From Prevotellaceae bacterium UBA4359 (GTDB lineage: Bacteria > Bacteroidota > Bacteroidia > Bacteroidales > Bacteroidaceae), in NCBI GenBank assembly GCA_002393555.1, contig DGSP01000013.1, positions 1-37,391 on the forward strand: a DNA stretch of 37,391 nucleotides. Direction: 5' to 3'. The notes under the pieces were generated by a model. It had not been told where the DNA came from. It worked only from the letters and a program-made list of their open reading frames with translations, and ran no database searches. Both the position numbers and the translations under genes were made by a program. Below, piece by piece: positions 15,287-23,667 of the stretch; position 1 is the stretch's first letter, and the number at the start of each line of letters is the position of its first letter.

Positions 15287-16441
15287 ATGATATCTTTAGC
15301 ACGACACATAGAACTATTGCTGATAGAGCATGATTGCGTCATTGTCCCCGGTTTGGGAGGCTTTATCGCCAATCATGCAGATGCACAATATACGAGCAAA
15401 GGAGAGAATCTTTTCCTTCCTCCTTATCGCACGATAGGGTTCAATCCACAACTTCAGATGAATGACGGACTGTTGGTGCAATCCTACATGATGGCTTACT
15501 CCACGTCTTATCCATTGGCCAATCTCCAGATGGAAAAAGATTTGGAGCGCATGTTGTTCGAACTGGACATGAAGGGCGAGTATGTGCTGGAAGGAATTGG
15601 TGTTTTGAAGAAAACTTTGAACCAAAACATTTCCTTTGCGCCTCAGCAGGCAGGTGTACTCACCCCCACCCTCTACGGACTTTATTCATACGAAATGAAG
15701 TCGGTGAAGAGCCTGCTTAAGGAGCGTGAAATCAACAAGCAACTACAAGTAGCGGCAGCGTCCATGCACGTGACAAGCAATCCTGAACAGAGCAAAACGA
15801 CAACCTCCCAGAGGAAGGATGTGGTGATTCGCCTAAACCGCCATTGGTTGGATTTCGGCATTTCCGCCGCCGCTGCCGTCCTTCTGTTCTTCTGCTTCTC
15901 CTACCCTGCTCTGAAGAACACTCCAGGGGATGCAGACACTGTTGTCGCCACCTTCACCCCTTCGGTTGAGGCCACCCTCCCCTCCAGTTCGCAACCCACT
16001 CATTCCGTTTCGAAGAAAAACGTGATGCTGACGGAAACCACTGCCGATATGGAATCTTCCACCAAGGAGAAAACAGAGATTTCCACACTGGAGAGCCCTT
16101 CTGCAGGTCTGACCAAGAAAGAAAATTCCCAAGATGTTGAAACCCCGGTTCAAGCAGAAGTCTCTACAAAAAAGGACGCAAATACAAAGGAAGAAACGGC
16201 AAAAGACCCGTCCTCGCAATACACCATCGTCCTCGCCAGTTTCGTGAGTCAGGAAAATGCCAACCGCTACATTGAAAAAATGGCAAAAGAGGGGTACAAG
16301 GAGGGACGTTTTGTCAAGAAAGGAAACACGAGCAGAATCATCTATTCTACTTATAAAAGCGAATCTGAAGCACAAAACGCGTTAATGTCACTCCGAAAGC
16401 AACGTTCCGAATTTGCCGAGGCATGGGTTCTTGCACTATAA
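15287..16441 (+). CDS. HU-CCDC81/SPOR-domain cell-envelope protein
   Basis: The 384-residue protein starts with an HU-like CCDC81 bacterial domain (residues 1-130), including the hallmark IEHDCVIVPGLGGFIA. One membrane segment lies near residues 187-207 (FGISAAAAVLLFFCFSYPAL). A low-complexity S/T/E/K-rich periplasmic linker follows, then a SPOR domain (about 310-384; YTIVLASFVSQENANRYI). SPOR domains bind denuded septal peptidoglycan, so this is probably a Bacteroidetes division-site protein that joins an intracellular DNA- or protein-binding domain to the septum. The in-frame ATG at 15260 lies upstream of the -7 element and would not be transcribed; 15287 fits family N-termini. It is followed 17 bases later by the FHA gene. 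Confidence 0.9.
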   Translation: MISLARHIELLLIEHDCVIVPGLGGFIANHADAQYTSKGENLFLPPYRTIGFNPQLQMNDGLLVQSYMMAYSTSYPLANLQMEKDLERMLFELDMKGEYVLEGIGVLKKTLNQNISFAPQQAGVLTPTLYGLYSYEMKSVKSLLKEREINKQLQVAAASMHVTSNPEQSKTTTSQRKDVVIRLNRHWLDFGISAAAAVLLFFCFSYPALKNTPGDADTVVATFTPSVEATLPSSSQPTHSVSKKNVMLTETTADMESSTKEKTEISTLESPSAGLTKKENSQDVETPVQAEVSTKKDANTKEETAKDPSSQYTIVLASFVSQENANRYIEKMAKEGYKEGRFVKKGNTSRIIYSTYKSESEAQNALMSLRKQRSEFAEAWVLAL

Positions 16442-16458
16442 AACAATAAGTTAGAAAA

Positions 16459-17001
16459 ATGAAAAGAGTTCGATGTCCCAAATGCGACAATTACACTGTC
16501 TTTGACGAGACACAATACGTCACCGGGCAGTCATTGGTCTTCGTGTGTGAACATTGCAAGAAAGAATTTGGCATTCGCATTGGCAAATCGAAACTCTCCA
16601 ACCGACACGAAGAAAGGACGCTCGACGAGCATGCCTATAAACAGGACTATGGCAGCATCGTCGTGGTGGAAAACAGGTTCGCCTACAAGCAGGTCATCCC
16701 CTTAGATTTGGGCGAGAACGAATTTGGACGATACATCCAAGGCACACGTATCAACAAACCGATTGAGACACGCGACCCCAGCATTGATACGTTCCATTGT
16801 GTCATTACGGTGAAAAGAGCAAAGAATGGGCAATTACAATATATCTTACGCGATGCACCCAGCGATACAGGTACATTCTACATGAATGAGATTCTGCGCG
16901 ATGCAGACCGTATCAACTTGGATGACGGCTCTATCATTACGATAGGTGCCACCACGCTCATCCTACGGACAGGAGAGGCACCTCCCCTACCCAGCCAGTA
17001 A
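16459..17001 (+). CDS. Zinc-ribbon / FHA-domain protein
   Basis: The 180-residue protein has an N-terminal zinc ribbon (C6-x2-C9 and C30-x2-C33) followed by a forkhead-associated domain (about residues 80-175). FHA features include FGRYIQG, the DPSIDTFHCVI strand carrying the S/H positions, the T-rich turn SDTGTFYMNE, and LDDGSIITIGATTLIL. FHA domains bind phosphothreonine peptides, so a partner phosphorylated by a Ser/Thr kinase is expected, but none is encoded in the window. It lies 17 bases after the HU/SPOR gene and is probably co-transcribed, which suggests a role at the cell envelope or in division. No signal peptide, so cytosolic. Confidence 0.85.
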   Translation: MKRVRCPKCDNYTVFDETQYVTGQSLVFVCEHCKKEFGIRIGKSKLSNRHEERTLDEHAYKQDYGSIVVVENRFAYKQVIPLDLGENEFGRYIQGTRINKPIETRDPSIDTFHCVITVKRAKNGQLQYILRDAPSDTGTFYMNEILRDADRINLDDGSIITIGATTLILRTGEAPPLPSQ

Positions 17002-17099
17002 AGAAAACAGAGAGGGGAAAAATCCCACAAAAAGAAAAAAACAGACGCAGCAATCGGCTTTCGTCATTTTAACAAAAGATTGAAAAAGGATTGAAGAAA

Positions 17100-18014
17100 A
17101 TGGTACTAACAGGAGATTTAATTACTAAAGAGCATGCACCCAATATGTACTTTTCCTCATACGAGGGGAAGTACAATATCATGGACAACCTTGATGAGAA
17201 ATCAGACCCACTCATCTTGGCGCGTGACGAAGTGTACAACTCGGAATACGTTTATGTGACAGTTGTGCTCAGGGGTACACTGCACATTATTATTGGGGGT
17301 ACAGAGTTGGAAGTTAAAGCAAATGAATATCTAGCCGTTACCCCATGCATTAGTGTGAAAGTGAAAGATTCGAGATGCCTCTTCTTTGCCTTTCTGACAC
17401 GCAGTCACATCATGTCCGAAATATATGAACGCATCGGTGTACAGAAGTACTTACATTTCCATGCCTTTAAGTTTCGACATGTCCACCTTCCGCCTGAAGT
17501 AATCGGCACCCTCTACGATTGCTACAAGCGAATCAAAGCCGAACACATGCGTCCAGAATACCCCATGAAGGAGATGACTCTTCGTGCCTACCAAGGCTGC
17601 TACATAGCCAAGTTGTTCTCTTATGTGAAAGAAGACGACATTATCAACCATGTGAAAAATTCCCGGCAGTATCAGTTCTTCAACAATTTCATTAGCAAAC
17701 TCAACGAAAAGCACCGCCAGGAGCGTTCGGTACAGTTTTATGCCAACGAACTCAACATTACGCCCAAATACCTTTCTGCCATTGTGCAGAATTTCACAGG
17801 ATTGACGGCTTCTCAGGTGATTGACCAGTACGTGATTTTTGCTGTCAAACAGACTCTCTACTCCAACAAGGCCAACATCAAGACAATCAGCAAGGATTTC
17901 AACTTCCCGAGCCAAAGTTTCTTCGGGCGCTACTTCAAGCGCATCACAGGTATGTCGCCCAATGAATACATCAAGCAGAACAACATCAAATCCATCAACT
18001 TTGTCCAAAACTAA
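17100..18014 (+). CDS. AraC-family transcriptional regulator (first of a tandem pair)
   Basis: The 304-residue protein has a cupin-like N-terminal sensing region (about 1-150) and a C-terminal double helix-turn-helix of the HTH_18 type. The first HTH contains YANELNITPKYLSAIV; the second contains TISKDFNFPSQSFFGRYFKRITGMSPNEY. The ATG at 17100 is preferred over the in-frame TTG at 17091. The next gene encodes a paralogue with the same layout (compare RSVQFYANELNITPKYLS and RSVQYYADQLGISSKYLS) starting 18 bases after this stop, so the pair arose by tandem duplication and may form heteromeric or sequential control. Effector unknown; the neighbouring nhaA is a candidate target. Confidence 0.88.
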   Translation: MVLTGDLITKEHAPNMYFSSYEGKYNIMDNLDEKSDPLILARDEVYNSEYVYVTVVLRGTLHIIIGGTELEVKANEYLAVTPCISVKVKDSRCLFFAFLTRSHIMSEIYERIGVQKYLHFHAFKFRHVHLPPEVIGTLYDCYKRIKAEHMRPEYPMKEMTLRAYQGCYIAKLFSYVKEDDIINHVKNSRQYQFFNNFISKLNEKHRQERSVQFYANELNITPKYLSAIVQNFTGLTASQVIDQYVIFAVKQTLYSNKANIKTISKDFNFPSQSFFGRYFKRITGMSPNEYIKQNNIKSINFVQN

Positions 18015-18032
18015 AACCAAGACTTATTAACT

Positions 18033-18974
18033 ATGCCATATACAATGCCTTCGTCATCTGAAAATACTCACAACAGCCGTTATGTAGAATACATCGATGT
18101 TTTCGCAAAGAATGACATCATCCCTTCTGCCGCCATCCAGAATCAACTGCTACTGTTCGACACGTTTGACGGCATCAATCCGTTGGAAAGCCTATACCAA
18201 GAGGGCGTCAACAAGATGTACCAGAAACTCTACATCTATGTGACGAAAGGAAAATATGTGATTGAAATCAACGGCAAGGAAGAGGCTCTGACAACAGGGA
18301 TGCTCATCACCATCATGCCAGAAAACGTCACAAAAACGATATACATATCCACCGATTGCAACTACTACATGCTGGTCATGTATCCGAAACTGGCCAACCA
18401 GATATACACAGACATCGGTTTCACCTATAGCAACGCCCGCATGTCTCTGCGCCATTTTGTCTCCACCCTGACCGAGGAGCAGATGCGCCGCACTATGACC
18501 ATCTACACCGAAATCAAGAGAGATATACTCGGCGAGGACTATGAATTCAAGGAGAAGTACATACAGTGCCTGCTCAATGCTCTCACGGTTGAGAACATCA
18601 ACATCCACAAATACAATCCGATGCCTCTGCAGGGCAACAGCAACTCACGCCAGTACGACATCTATTGCCGTTTTCTCGCCCTGCTCAACAAACATTCCAT
18701 CGAGCATCGTTCCGTGCAATACTACGCCGACCAGTTGGGCATTTCAAGCAAATACCTCTCGTTCGTCTGCATCAGTTACAGCAAAAAAAACGCTTCCACC
18801 TGGATTGACGAGTCTGTGATACAGAAGGCAAAGGCTTACATGATTGTCCACCACTACTCATTCAGCGAAACGAGCGAGATACTCCATTTCCCCTCCATCA
18901 GCAGTTTCAGTCGTTTCTTCAAGCGCGCCACAGGCATCACCCCAAAGGAATTCATGAAGTCACAGACGACCTAA
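18033..18974 (+). CDS. AraC-family transcriptional regulator (second of a tandem pair)
   Basis: The 313-residue protein has the same architecture as the preceding gene: an N-terminal beta-rich sensing region with KGKYVIEINGKEEALTTGM, typical of a cupin fold, and a C-terminal AraC DNA-binding domain. Its HTHs are YADQLGISSKYLSFV and SEILHFPSISSFSRFFKRAT followed by GITPKEFM. The first HTH contains an unusual SYSKKNASTWIDE stretch where the paralogue has the more standard NFTGLTASQVID, so DNA specificity has diverged. NhaA starts 49 bases downstream on the same strand, suggesting one transcript of regulator-regulator-antiporter. Inducing signal unknown. Confidence 0.87.
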   Translation: MPYTMPSSSENTHNSRYVEYIDVFAKNDIIPSAAIQNQLLLFDTFDGINPLESLYQEGVNKMYQKLYIYVTKGKYVIEINGKEEALTTGMLITIMPENVTKTIYISTDCNYYMLVMYPKLANQIYTDIGFTYSNARMSLRHFVSTLTEEQMRRTMTIYTEIKRDILGEDYEFKEKYIQCLLNALTVENINIHKYNPMPLQGNSNSRQYDIYCRFLALLNKHSIEHRSVQYYADQLGISSKYLSFVCISYSKKNASTWIDESVIQKAKAYMIVHHYSFSETSEILHFPSISSFSRFFKRATGITPKEFMKSQTT

Positions 18975-19022
18975 CCCAGAACAAACGGCAACAACACTCA
19001 TAAAGACTAAAAAGATTGTTTT

Positions 19023-20441
19023 ATGCGAATCATTCCACTCTACAAATGGAACAAGGGGCTGCACACCATGAAACTCTCGCAAACGCAGTTCATGAATCAG
19101 CCTTGGGCAGGAGGTGTCACCCTGTTGGCATGTGTCATTGTGGCCATGCTATTGGCCAACCTTCCTCTCACTTCACACTTCTACCATGAGTTTTTGGAGA
19201 CAAGCCTCTCCATGACCATCAGCAACGAGACCTTCACCATCAGTTTTCCTGAGGAAATGACGGTGGAGAAGTTCATCAACGACATCCTCATGGTCGTTTT
19301 CTTCTTTACCGTCGGACTCGAAATCAAGCGCGAAGTAGTTTGCGGCGAACTTTCCAGTGTGAAGAAAGCCCTCCTTCCAGTTATTGCCGCTGCTGGTGGA
19401 ATGGCCATACCAGCCCTTTTCTACACATTGTTCAACATAGGAACCACCACTGCCGGAGGATGGGGAATCCCCACTGCCACCGACATTGCCTTTGCCGTGG
19501 GCATCATGTCCATTCTGGGCAACAAAGTTCCCGTGTCACTCAAGGTGTTCCTCACAGCATTAGCCATAGCCGACGACCTTGGAGCCATCCTTGTCGTAGC
19601 CTTCTTCTATGGCGGCGACATCAACCTGCCCCTGCTATTCATCTCGCTGCTGCTTTTAGGCGGAGTCTTCATCATGAACAAACTGGGCGAGAAGCGCATG
19701 GCCTTCTACCTCGTGCCTGCCATCGTCATCTGGTTCCTCTTCTACTATTCAGGCATCCACTCCACCATGTCGGGTGTGGTCATGGCCTTCATGATTCCCA
19801 TGGATGCCCGCTTCAGCCGTTCCTATCTCAACCGCAGCAACCGCAAATATCTTACACGCCTCTCACGCTATGACGACGACGAGTTTGAGCAGGGAGTACC
19901 CTTCCCCAACGGTCCGCAGCGTCACTGTCTGCGCCGCATGAGTTATATCAACAACAACTCCATCGGCATGTCCTATCGTTTGGAGCATGCCCTCAACCCC
20001 TGGGTCAACTTCCTCATCATGCCCATCTTCGCATTGGCCAATGCAGGTGTCGTCATTCCCGATGTCAGTTTCTTCAACATTTTCCAGGCCCTTCCTCTCG
20101 AAGGTGTCGGCTTTGTCGGCATGGGCATCTTCTTTGGCCTTCTGCTCGGCAAGCCCATCGGCATCACCCTCGCCTCCTTCATTGCCATCAAGAGCAAGAT
20201 TGGAGCCATGCCCGAAGGTGCCTCGTGGAAGATGCTTTTTGCCGTGGCCTGCCTTGGCGGCATCGGCTTCACCATGGCCATCTTTGTCGACACCCTCTCC
20301 TTTGGCGAACTTGACCCCGACACGACCGAGATGCTCCGTTCTTCTGGCAAGATAGCCGTCCTGCTCGGTTCGCTCTGTGCAGGAATCCTCGGTTCCGTAC
20401 TCATTTCGCTGTTCTACCGGATGGAAAACAGCAAGAAGTAG
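19023..20441 (+). CDS. nhaA: Na+/H+ antiporter NhaA
   Basis: NhaA exchanges cytoplasmic Na+ (or Li+) for external protons in the inner membrane and supports alkaline pH and salt homeostasis. About twelve hydrophobic segments are present. The ion-site residues are conserved: D154 in TATDIAFAVG and D184-D185 in ALAIADDLGAI (equivalent to E. coli D133, D163, D164). At 472 residues it is about 80 longer than E. coli NhaA. A charged insertion (about 265-310, rich in R, N, D) precedes the RLEHALNPWVNF segment. Start choice is uncertain: Met16 (19068) begins MKLSQTQFM and may be the true start. A perfect 20-bp-arm hairpin directly follows the stop. Confidence 0.94.
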   Translation: MRIIPLYKWNKGLHTMKLSQTQFMNQPWAGGVTLLACVIVAMLLANLPLTSHFYHEFLETSLSMTISNETFTISFPEEMTVEKFINDILMVVFFFTVGLEIKREVVCGELSSVKKALLPVIAAAGGMAIPALFYTLFNIGTTTAGGWGIPTATDIAFAVGIMSILGNKVPVSLKVFLTALAIADDLGAILVVAFFYGGDINLPLLFISLLLLGGVFIMNKLGEKRMAFYLVPAIVIWFLFYYSGIHSTMSGVVMAFMIPMDARFSRSYLNRSNRKYLTRLSRYDDDEFEQGVPFPNGPQRHCLRRMSYINNNSIGMSYRLEHALNPWVNFLIMPIFALANAGVVIPDVSFFNIFQALPLEGVGFVGMGIFFGLLLGKPIGITLASFIAIKSKIGAMPEGASWKMLFAVACLGGIGFTMAIFVDTLSFGELDPDTTEMLRSSGKIAVLLGSLCAGILGSVLISLFYRMENSKK

Positions 20442-20495
20442 AAATAAAGGCAGGTGTCATGCTGAGTAACCCCATCATGACACCTGCCTTTATTT
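20442..20495. terminator. Hairpin terminator after nhaA (perfect 20-bp arms)
   Basis: Arms 20442-20461 and 20476-20495 are perfectly complementary with a 14-base loop. The left arm starts with AAATAAA and the right ends TTTATTT, so it can act in both directions. It begins at the base after the nhaA stop codon. Confidence 0.85.
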
Positions 20496-20509
20496 TGTCC
20501 CTATCACAC

Positions 20510-20573
20510 CGTAGTCGAGGGGTACGACGAGCCGTACCCGAGGGGTACGGCAAGGTGTAGTCGAGGGGTACGA
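20510..20573. repeat. Three related 17-mers with 23-bp period (palindrome CGTACCC-GAG-GGGTACG)
   Basis: Units begin at 20511, 20534 and 20557. The central one lies inside a 9+3+9 perfect palindrome (20531-20551). The outer two share GTAGTCGAGGGGTACGA and are imperfect palindromes. The array lies between the convergent nhaA and FadL-like genes, between their two terminators. It has the same layout as the arrays at 8662 and 36961 but a different sequence. Confidence 0.8.
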
Positions 20574-20609
20574 TTTCAAGAACACGAAAAAAACGTGAAC
20601 GAAAGACAC

Positions 20610-20645
20610 AAAAAACGGGGATGCAGCATACGTGTTGCATCCCCC
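20610..20645 (-). terminator. Rho-independent terminator of the FadL-like gene
   Basis: On the minus strand, GGGGATGCA (20636-20644) pairs with TGCATCCCC (20617-20625) and is followed by a T-rich run (complement of 20610-20615). It lies about 24 bases after the stop codon of the minus-strand outer-membrane protein gene. Confidence 0.8.
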
Positions 20646-20668
20646 GTTCTTTCGTGCGAAAGCCTGTC

Positions 20669-22153
20669 TCAGAAACGGAAGCCAAGAGTGGCCATCAGTT
20701 GTGAGCGGTTGTTCTTGATTTTGGTGGGTTTCAAATCAATGTCATCGAAGGCATAGAAGTCACCCTTTTGAGCCTGATACTGCCAGGCGATGTCGAAGTA
20801 GCCACCTTTGTAGCGATAGCCCAGACCAATCGTGAAACGGTTGACGGCACCCCAGTTGGTGTAGTCGGTCTCGGTGTAGGGACCATCGTAGCCAATCGTG
20901 CGGAAGGCATCTTTCTTGAAGGGTGAAGACACGAAGTTATAGCCTGCGCGGAGAGAAAGTTCATCGATAGGTTTGTACTCCACGCCCACCTTCAGCGTGT
21001 GCTGACCGCGTAAGGTCTGGTCAGTGATTTGGTTGACATTGCGGAAGTAGTAATTCTCCCTGTGGTCCACATCGCTATACTTGGCTGTGCTCAAATCCTG
21101 AAACTCATATTCGGCACCGATGGCAAAGTTCGTGCCAATGGTGTGACCAAGGCTGAAGCCAAACTTCCAGGGGGTGCGGAAATGGTAGTCATACTCGCTG
21201 TTACTGCCCGAAGTCACATATTCGTCATTCAGATAGAGTGTCGAACCATTGCTGTCGGTCATCCTGTACCATGTGGGCGTGTGGACATTGACACCAAAAC
21301 GGAAGGGGCTATCCTCGATGGGGCGGCAAATGAAGCCCAACTTCACATCGAAGCCATCGCCCGTGGTCTTATACCAGTTGGTGAAGTCGTAGTTGTTACC
21401 ATCATTGCCAAACTCCTGATAGAAAGATTCGCGTTCATAATCAATGTCGTAAACACCCAGAGAGGCACCGAAGAAGAACTGGTCGCTCACGTTGAAAGAC
21501 ACGTTGAGGTCAGCCTGAATGTTGGCTCCGTAGGTGGCTCGCTCATAGTAGGCCCTGTCGGCACCAATACCTTCATAGTCGCGGCCCGACTCTTTCGTTT
21601 CGTTGAGAATGCCTCCATGAACATCCTTTCGGCTTGCGCTCATATCGGCCAATGTGCCCCAGTAATCATTCTCCAAGGCATAGTTGCAAAGGTCGGCTAT
21701 CTGGTATGTCTGACTGAAAACACCCCCCAGATTGTTGATATCTTTAGTCAGGTTGCTCAAATAGTTGCGATTCTTCTGGTAGTTGATACCGAAGTTGATG
21801 AACTGCAAGCCTTTACCAGTCGGATTGTCCATATCGAAGGCGATGAGTGCGCCACCTTGGTCGAACGACATGCGCGACTTGCTGTGTCCCATAGCCTTAT
21901 CGTTGGTGAAGAGACCGCTGAGTGTGATTGCAGCATCGCTCTTGCGATACATAGCCGTACCTGCAGGGTTGGTGCTCATCACGCTGACGTCGCCGCCAAG
22001 TGCTCCGAGGGCACCACCCATTGCCACAAAGCGCGAGGTTCCGTTCAGGTCGCTGTTTGCAAATGTCTGTGCATCATAACTGTCTTGTGCCATGGCTGTG
22101 CCTGCCATGCCCCAAAATGCACCCAAGAATAGATATTGATAGATAGTCTTCAT
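20669..22153 (-). CDS. OmpP1/FadL/TodX-family outer-membrane transport protein
   Basis: The 494-residue protein has a signal peptide (cleavage after about AMAQ, residue 23). The FadL-family N-terminal plug/hatch signature follows: GGALGALGGDVSVMSTNPAG near 47-66. Many amphipathic beta strands end in aromatic residues, and the C-terminus is LMATLGFRF, with the terminal F of outer-membrane barrels. FadL-type channels take up hydrophobic molecules such as long-chain fatty acids; Bacteroidetes members are often annotated as hemin receptors without direct proof. It lies 51 bases downstream of the aromatic/glycine-rich exported protein gene on the same strand, and the two are probably co-transcribed. 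Confidence 0.9.
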   Translation of the reverse strand: MKTIYQYLFLGAFWGMAGTAMAQDSYDAQTFANSDLNGTSRFVAMGGALGALGGDVSVMSTNPAGTAMYRKSDAAITLSGLFTNDKAMGHSKSRMSFDQGGALIAFDMDNPTGKGLQFINFGINYQKNRNYLSNLTKDINNLGGVFSQTYQIADLCNYALENDYWGTLADMSASRKDVHGGILNETKESGRDYEGIGADRAYYERATYGANIQADLNVSFNVSDQFFFGASLGVYDIDYERESFYQEFGNDGNNYDFTNWYKTTGDGFDVKLGFICRPIEDSPFRFGVNVHTPTWYRMTDSNGSTLYLNDEYVTSGSNSEYDYHFRTPWKFGFSLGHTIGTNFAIGAEYEFQDLSTAKYSDVDHRENYYFRNVNQITDQTLRGQHTLKVGVEYKPIDELSLRAGYNFVSSPFKKDAFRTIGYDGPYTETDYTNWGAVNRFTIGLGYRYKGGYFDIAWQYQAQKGDFYAFDDIDLKPTKIKNNRSQLMATLGFRF

Positions 22154-22204
22154 GTTGCTATATTATATATAATGTATAAAGTCTTTTTTTATGAAACATG
22201 CGTG

Positions 22205-23407
22205 TCAACGACGGCCACCGCCACCACCACGAGTGCTGCCGCCACCACCGAATCCTCCACGACTGCCACCGCCGAAACTGCCGCCTCCGCCGAAACTGCC
22301 AGAGGAACGAGTGGAGGGTGTATAGGAGCGAGTGGAAGGAGTATAGGTAGATGAGCGTGACTGCGAACGGTAGGTCGAAGTGCGGCTACTGCTGTTTTGG
22401 TTGCTGTAGGAACGCTGTGGCTGATAGGCGGAAGTGCGCGAGGTGTTGGAACGCTGCATGGCACTGGTGCGAGTGCGGCCATTCACCTGTGTGCGGGCAC
22501 CTTCGTTGGCCGACATGGCTGAACGCCCCGTGCGGGCATTGGTGTAATCCGTGTAGGAACTGCCACGAGTGACGGTACGTGTACCCTGTGCAGAAGTGCG
22601 GTAGCCCTGTGCGCCAGCGCGGTTGCCAAGGGCTGAAGTGCGTCCTGTTGCCATGCCCGAACGTGCCAAGGCACTGGTGCGGGTGTTGGTGATGCTGCGT
22701 CCCATGGCATTGGTGCGGATACGGTTGTGGGCAGCCATGTGACCGCGCGAGGAGTTGTACTGACGGGGCGTCACGTGGCGATAGTAGGACACGCCATAGT
22801 GTACGTGATGACTCCATCCAGGACCCCATCCCCAATAAGACCAAGCGTAAGGATGATGCCATCCCCAGATTCCGCCATACCAGCAGTCCCAAGGTCCCCA
22901 ACTCCAACCGTAACTCCAACCATAGTGACAGTACCAAGGGTCATAGTAGTCGTAGAGATAATCCCATGCACCATAACTATAGTAGAGGTCCCAATAGTAG
23001 GGGCTTGCAAGGGCATAGAGACGCGGATTGTGGAAGCGGATGAGACGACGCGAATAGCAATAATCGAGTTCGGGGTCGTCCATGTCATACTTGGGAGCGG
23101 CATAGTTGCCCTCCAGTGTGTCGATGGATGCCGTGAGCGAGTCGTTGGCATAAGCACCTCCGGCATTCTGGTACTCTCCCCCATACACATAACGGCGGTT
23201 GTACTCGTCCTCGCTGCGGCGGTTGCTGTGATAGTCAACCGTGGCTGGAGGAACGACCGTCTGGGTGCGTGCGCTCAACGAAGTGGTCCGCTGCCTCTTC
23301 TGCGCTTCTTCCTTCGCCTTTTTGGAAGAAGTGAAGTAGAGGTCGTCATCTTGTGCCATTCCCATCAGTGGCACGAGCGTGAAAGCAAGAATCAATAAAT
23401 TTCTCAT
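22205..23407 (-). CDS. Exported aromatic- and glycine-rich repeat protein, function unknown
   Basis: I do not recognise a named family. From Met at 23407 the 400-residue protein has a signal peptide (MRNLLILAFTLVPLMGMAQ). A charged Q/R/S segment follows. About residues 140-220 are very rich in Y, W, G and H (for example WGPWDCWYGGIWGWHHPY). A basic region repeats RTSA-type motifs (RTSALA, RTSALG, YRTSAQ, RTRTSAMQ, RTSAYQ). The C-terminus is SFGGGG-type glycine repeats ending GGGGGRR. The longer frame starting at 23458 would begin before the predicted transcription start. It is probably a surface or periplasmic low-complexity protein; adhesive, cell-wall binding or assembly roles are guesses. 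The FadL-like gene follows 51 bases downstream. Confidence 0.8.
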   Translation of the reverse strand: MRNLLILAFTLVPLMGMAQDDDLYFTSSKKAKEEAQKRQRTTSLSARTQTVVPPATVDYHSNRRSEDEYNRRYVYGGEYQNAGGAYANDSLTASIDTLEGNYAAPKYDMDDPELDYCYSRRLIRFHNPRLYALASPYYWDLYYSYGAWDYLYDYYDPWYCHYGWSYGWSWGPWDCWYGGIWGWHHPYAWSYWGWGPGWSHHVHYGVSYYRHVTPRQYNSSRGHMAAHNRIRTNAMGRSITNTRTSALARSGMATGRTSALGNRAGAQGYRTSAQGTRTVTRGSSYTDYTNARTGRSAMSANEGARTQVNGRTRTSAMQRSNTSRTSAYQPQRSYSNQNSSSRTSTYRSQSRSSTYTPSTRSYTPSTRSSGSFGGGGSFGGGSRGGFGGGGSTRGGGGGRR

Positions 23408-23455
23408 ATTCCTTAGTGTTTTTTGTTCGAACAATAACGATAGTTTTTTACGTTG

Positions 23456-23463
23456 CAAAAGTA
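23456..23463 (-). promoter_or_regulatory. -7 element (TACTTTTG) of the aromatic/glycine-rich gene
   Basis: On the minus strand this matches TAnnTTTG about 49 bases before the chosen ATG at 23407. No TTTG occurs at the ideal distance (CAAA at 23491 is 27 bases away), so strength is uncertain. It argues against the start at 23458. Confidence 0.45.
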
Positions 23464-23634
23464 AGAATTATCCTGTTTATCGACGGCGGTCAAATCCCTA
23501 CCAGAGAGAGGAAATTCCCTAAAAGTCCCCTTTGACAGGCACAAAGATAGACAAAATAATCCAAAAAGATGTAAGAAAAGACTAAAATCTCATTTTTTCG
23601 ACGAATGGCCATCTGCTATATCAAAGGAAATTAC

Positions 23635-23642
23635 TAATTTTG
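23635..23642 (+). promoter_or_regulatory. -7 element (TAATTTTG) of the GH127 gene
   Basis: TAATTTTG lies 25 bases before the ATG; a degenerate TCTG at 23612-23615 is 19 bases upstream. Divergent from the promoter of the aromatic/glycine-rich gene across about 180 bases. Confidence 0.5.
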
Positions 23643-23667
23643 AAGAAAATTTCAAGATTGCTAGATT

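Noticed and set aside
17100..18974. Two-component or hybrid sensor system
   Set aside because: Both proteins have only cupin-like and AraC DNA-binding regions, with no kinase or receiver motifs.
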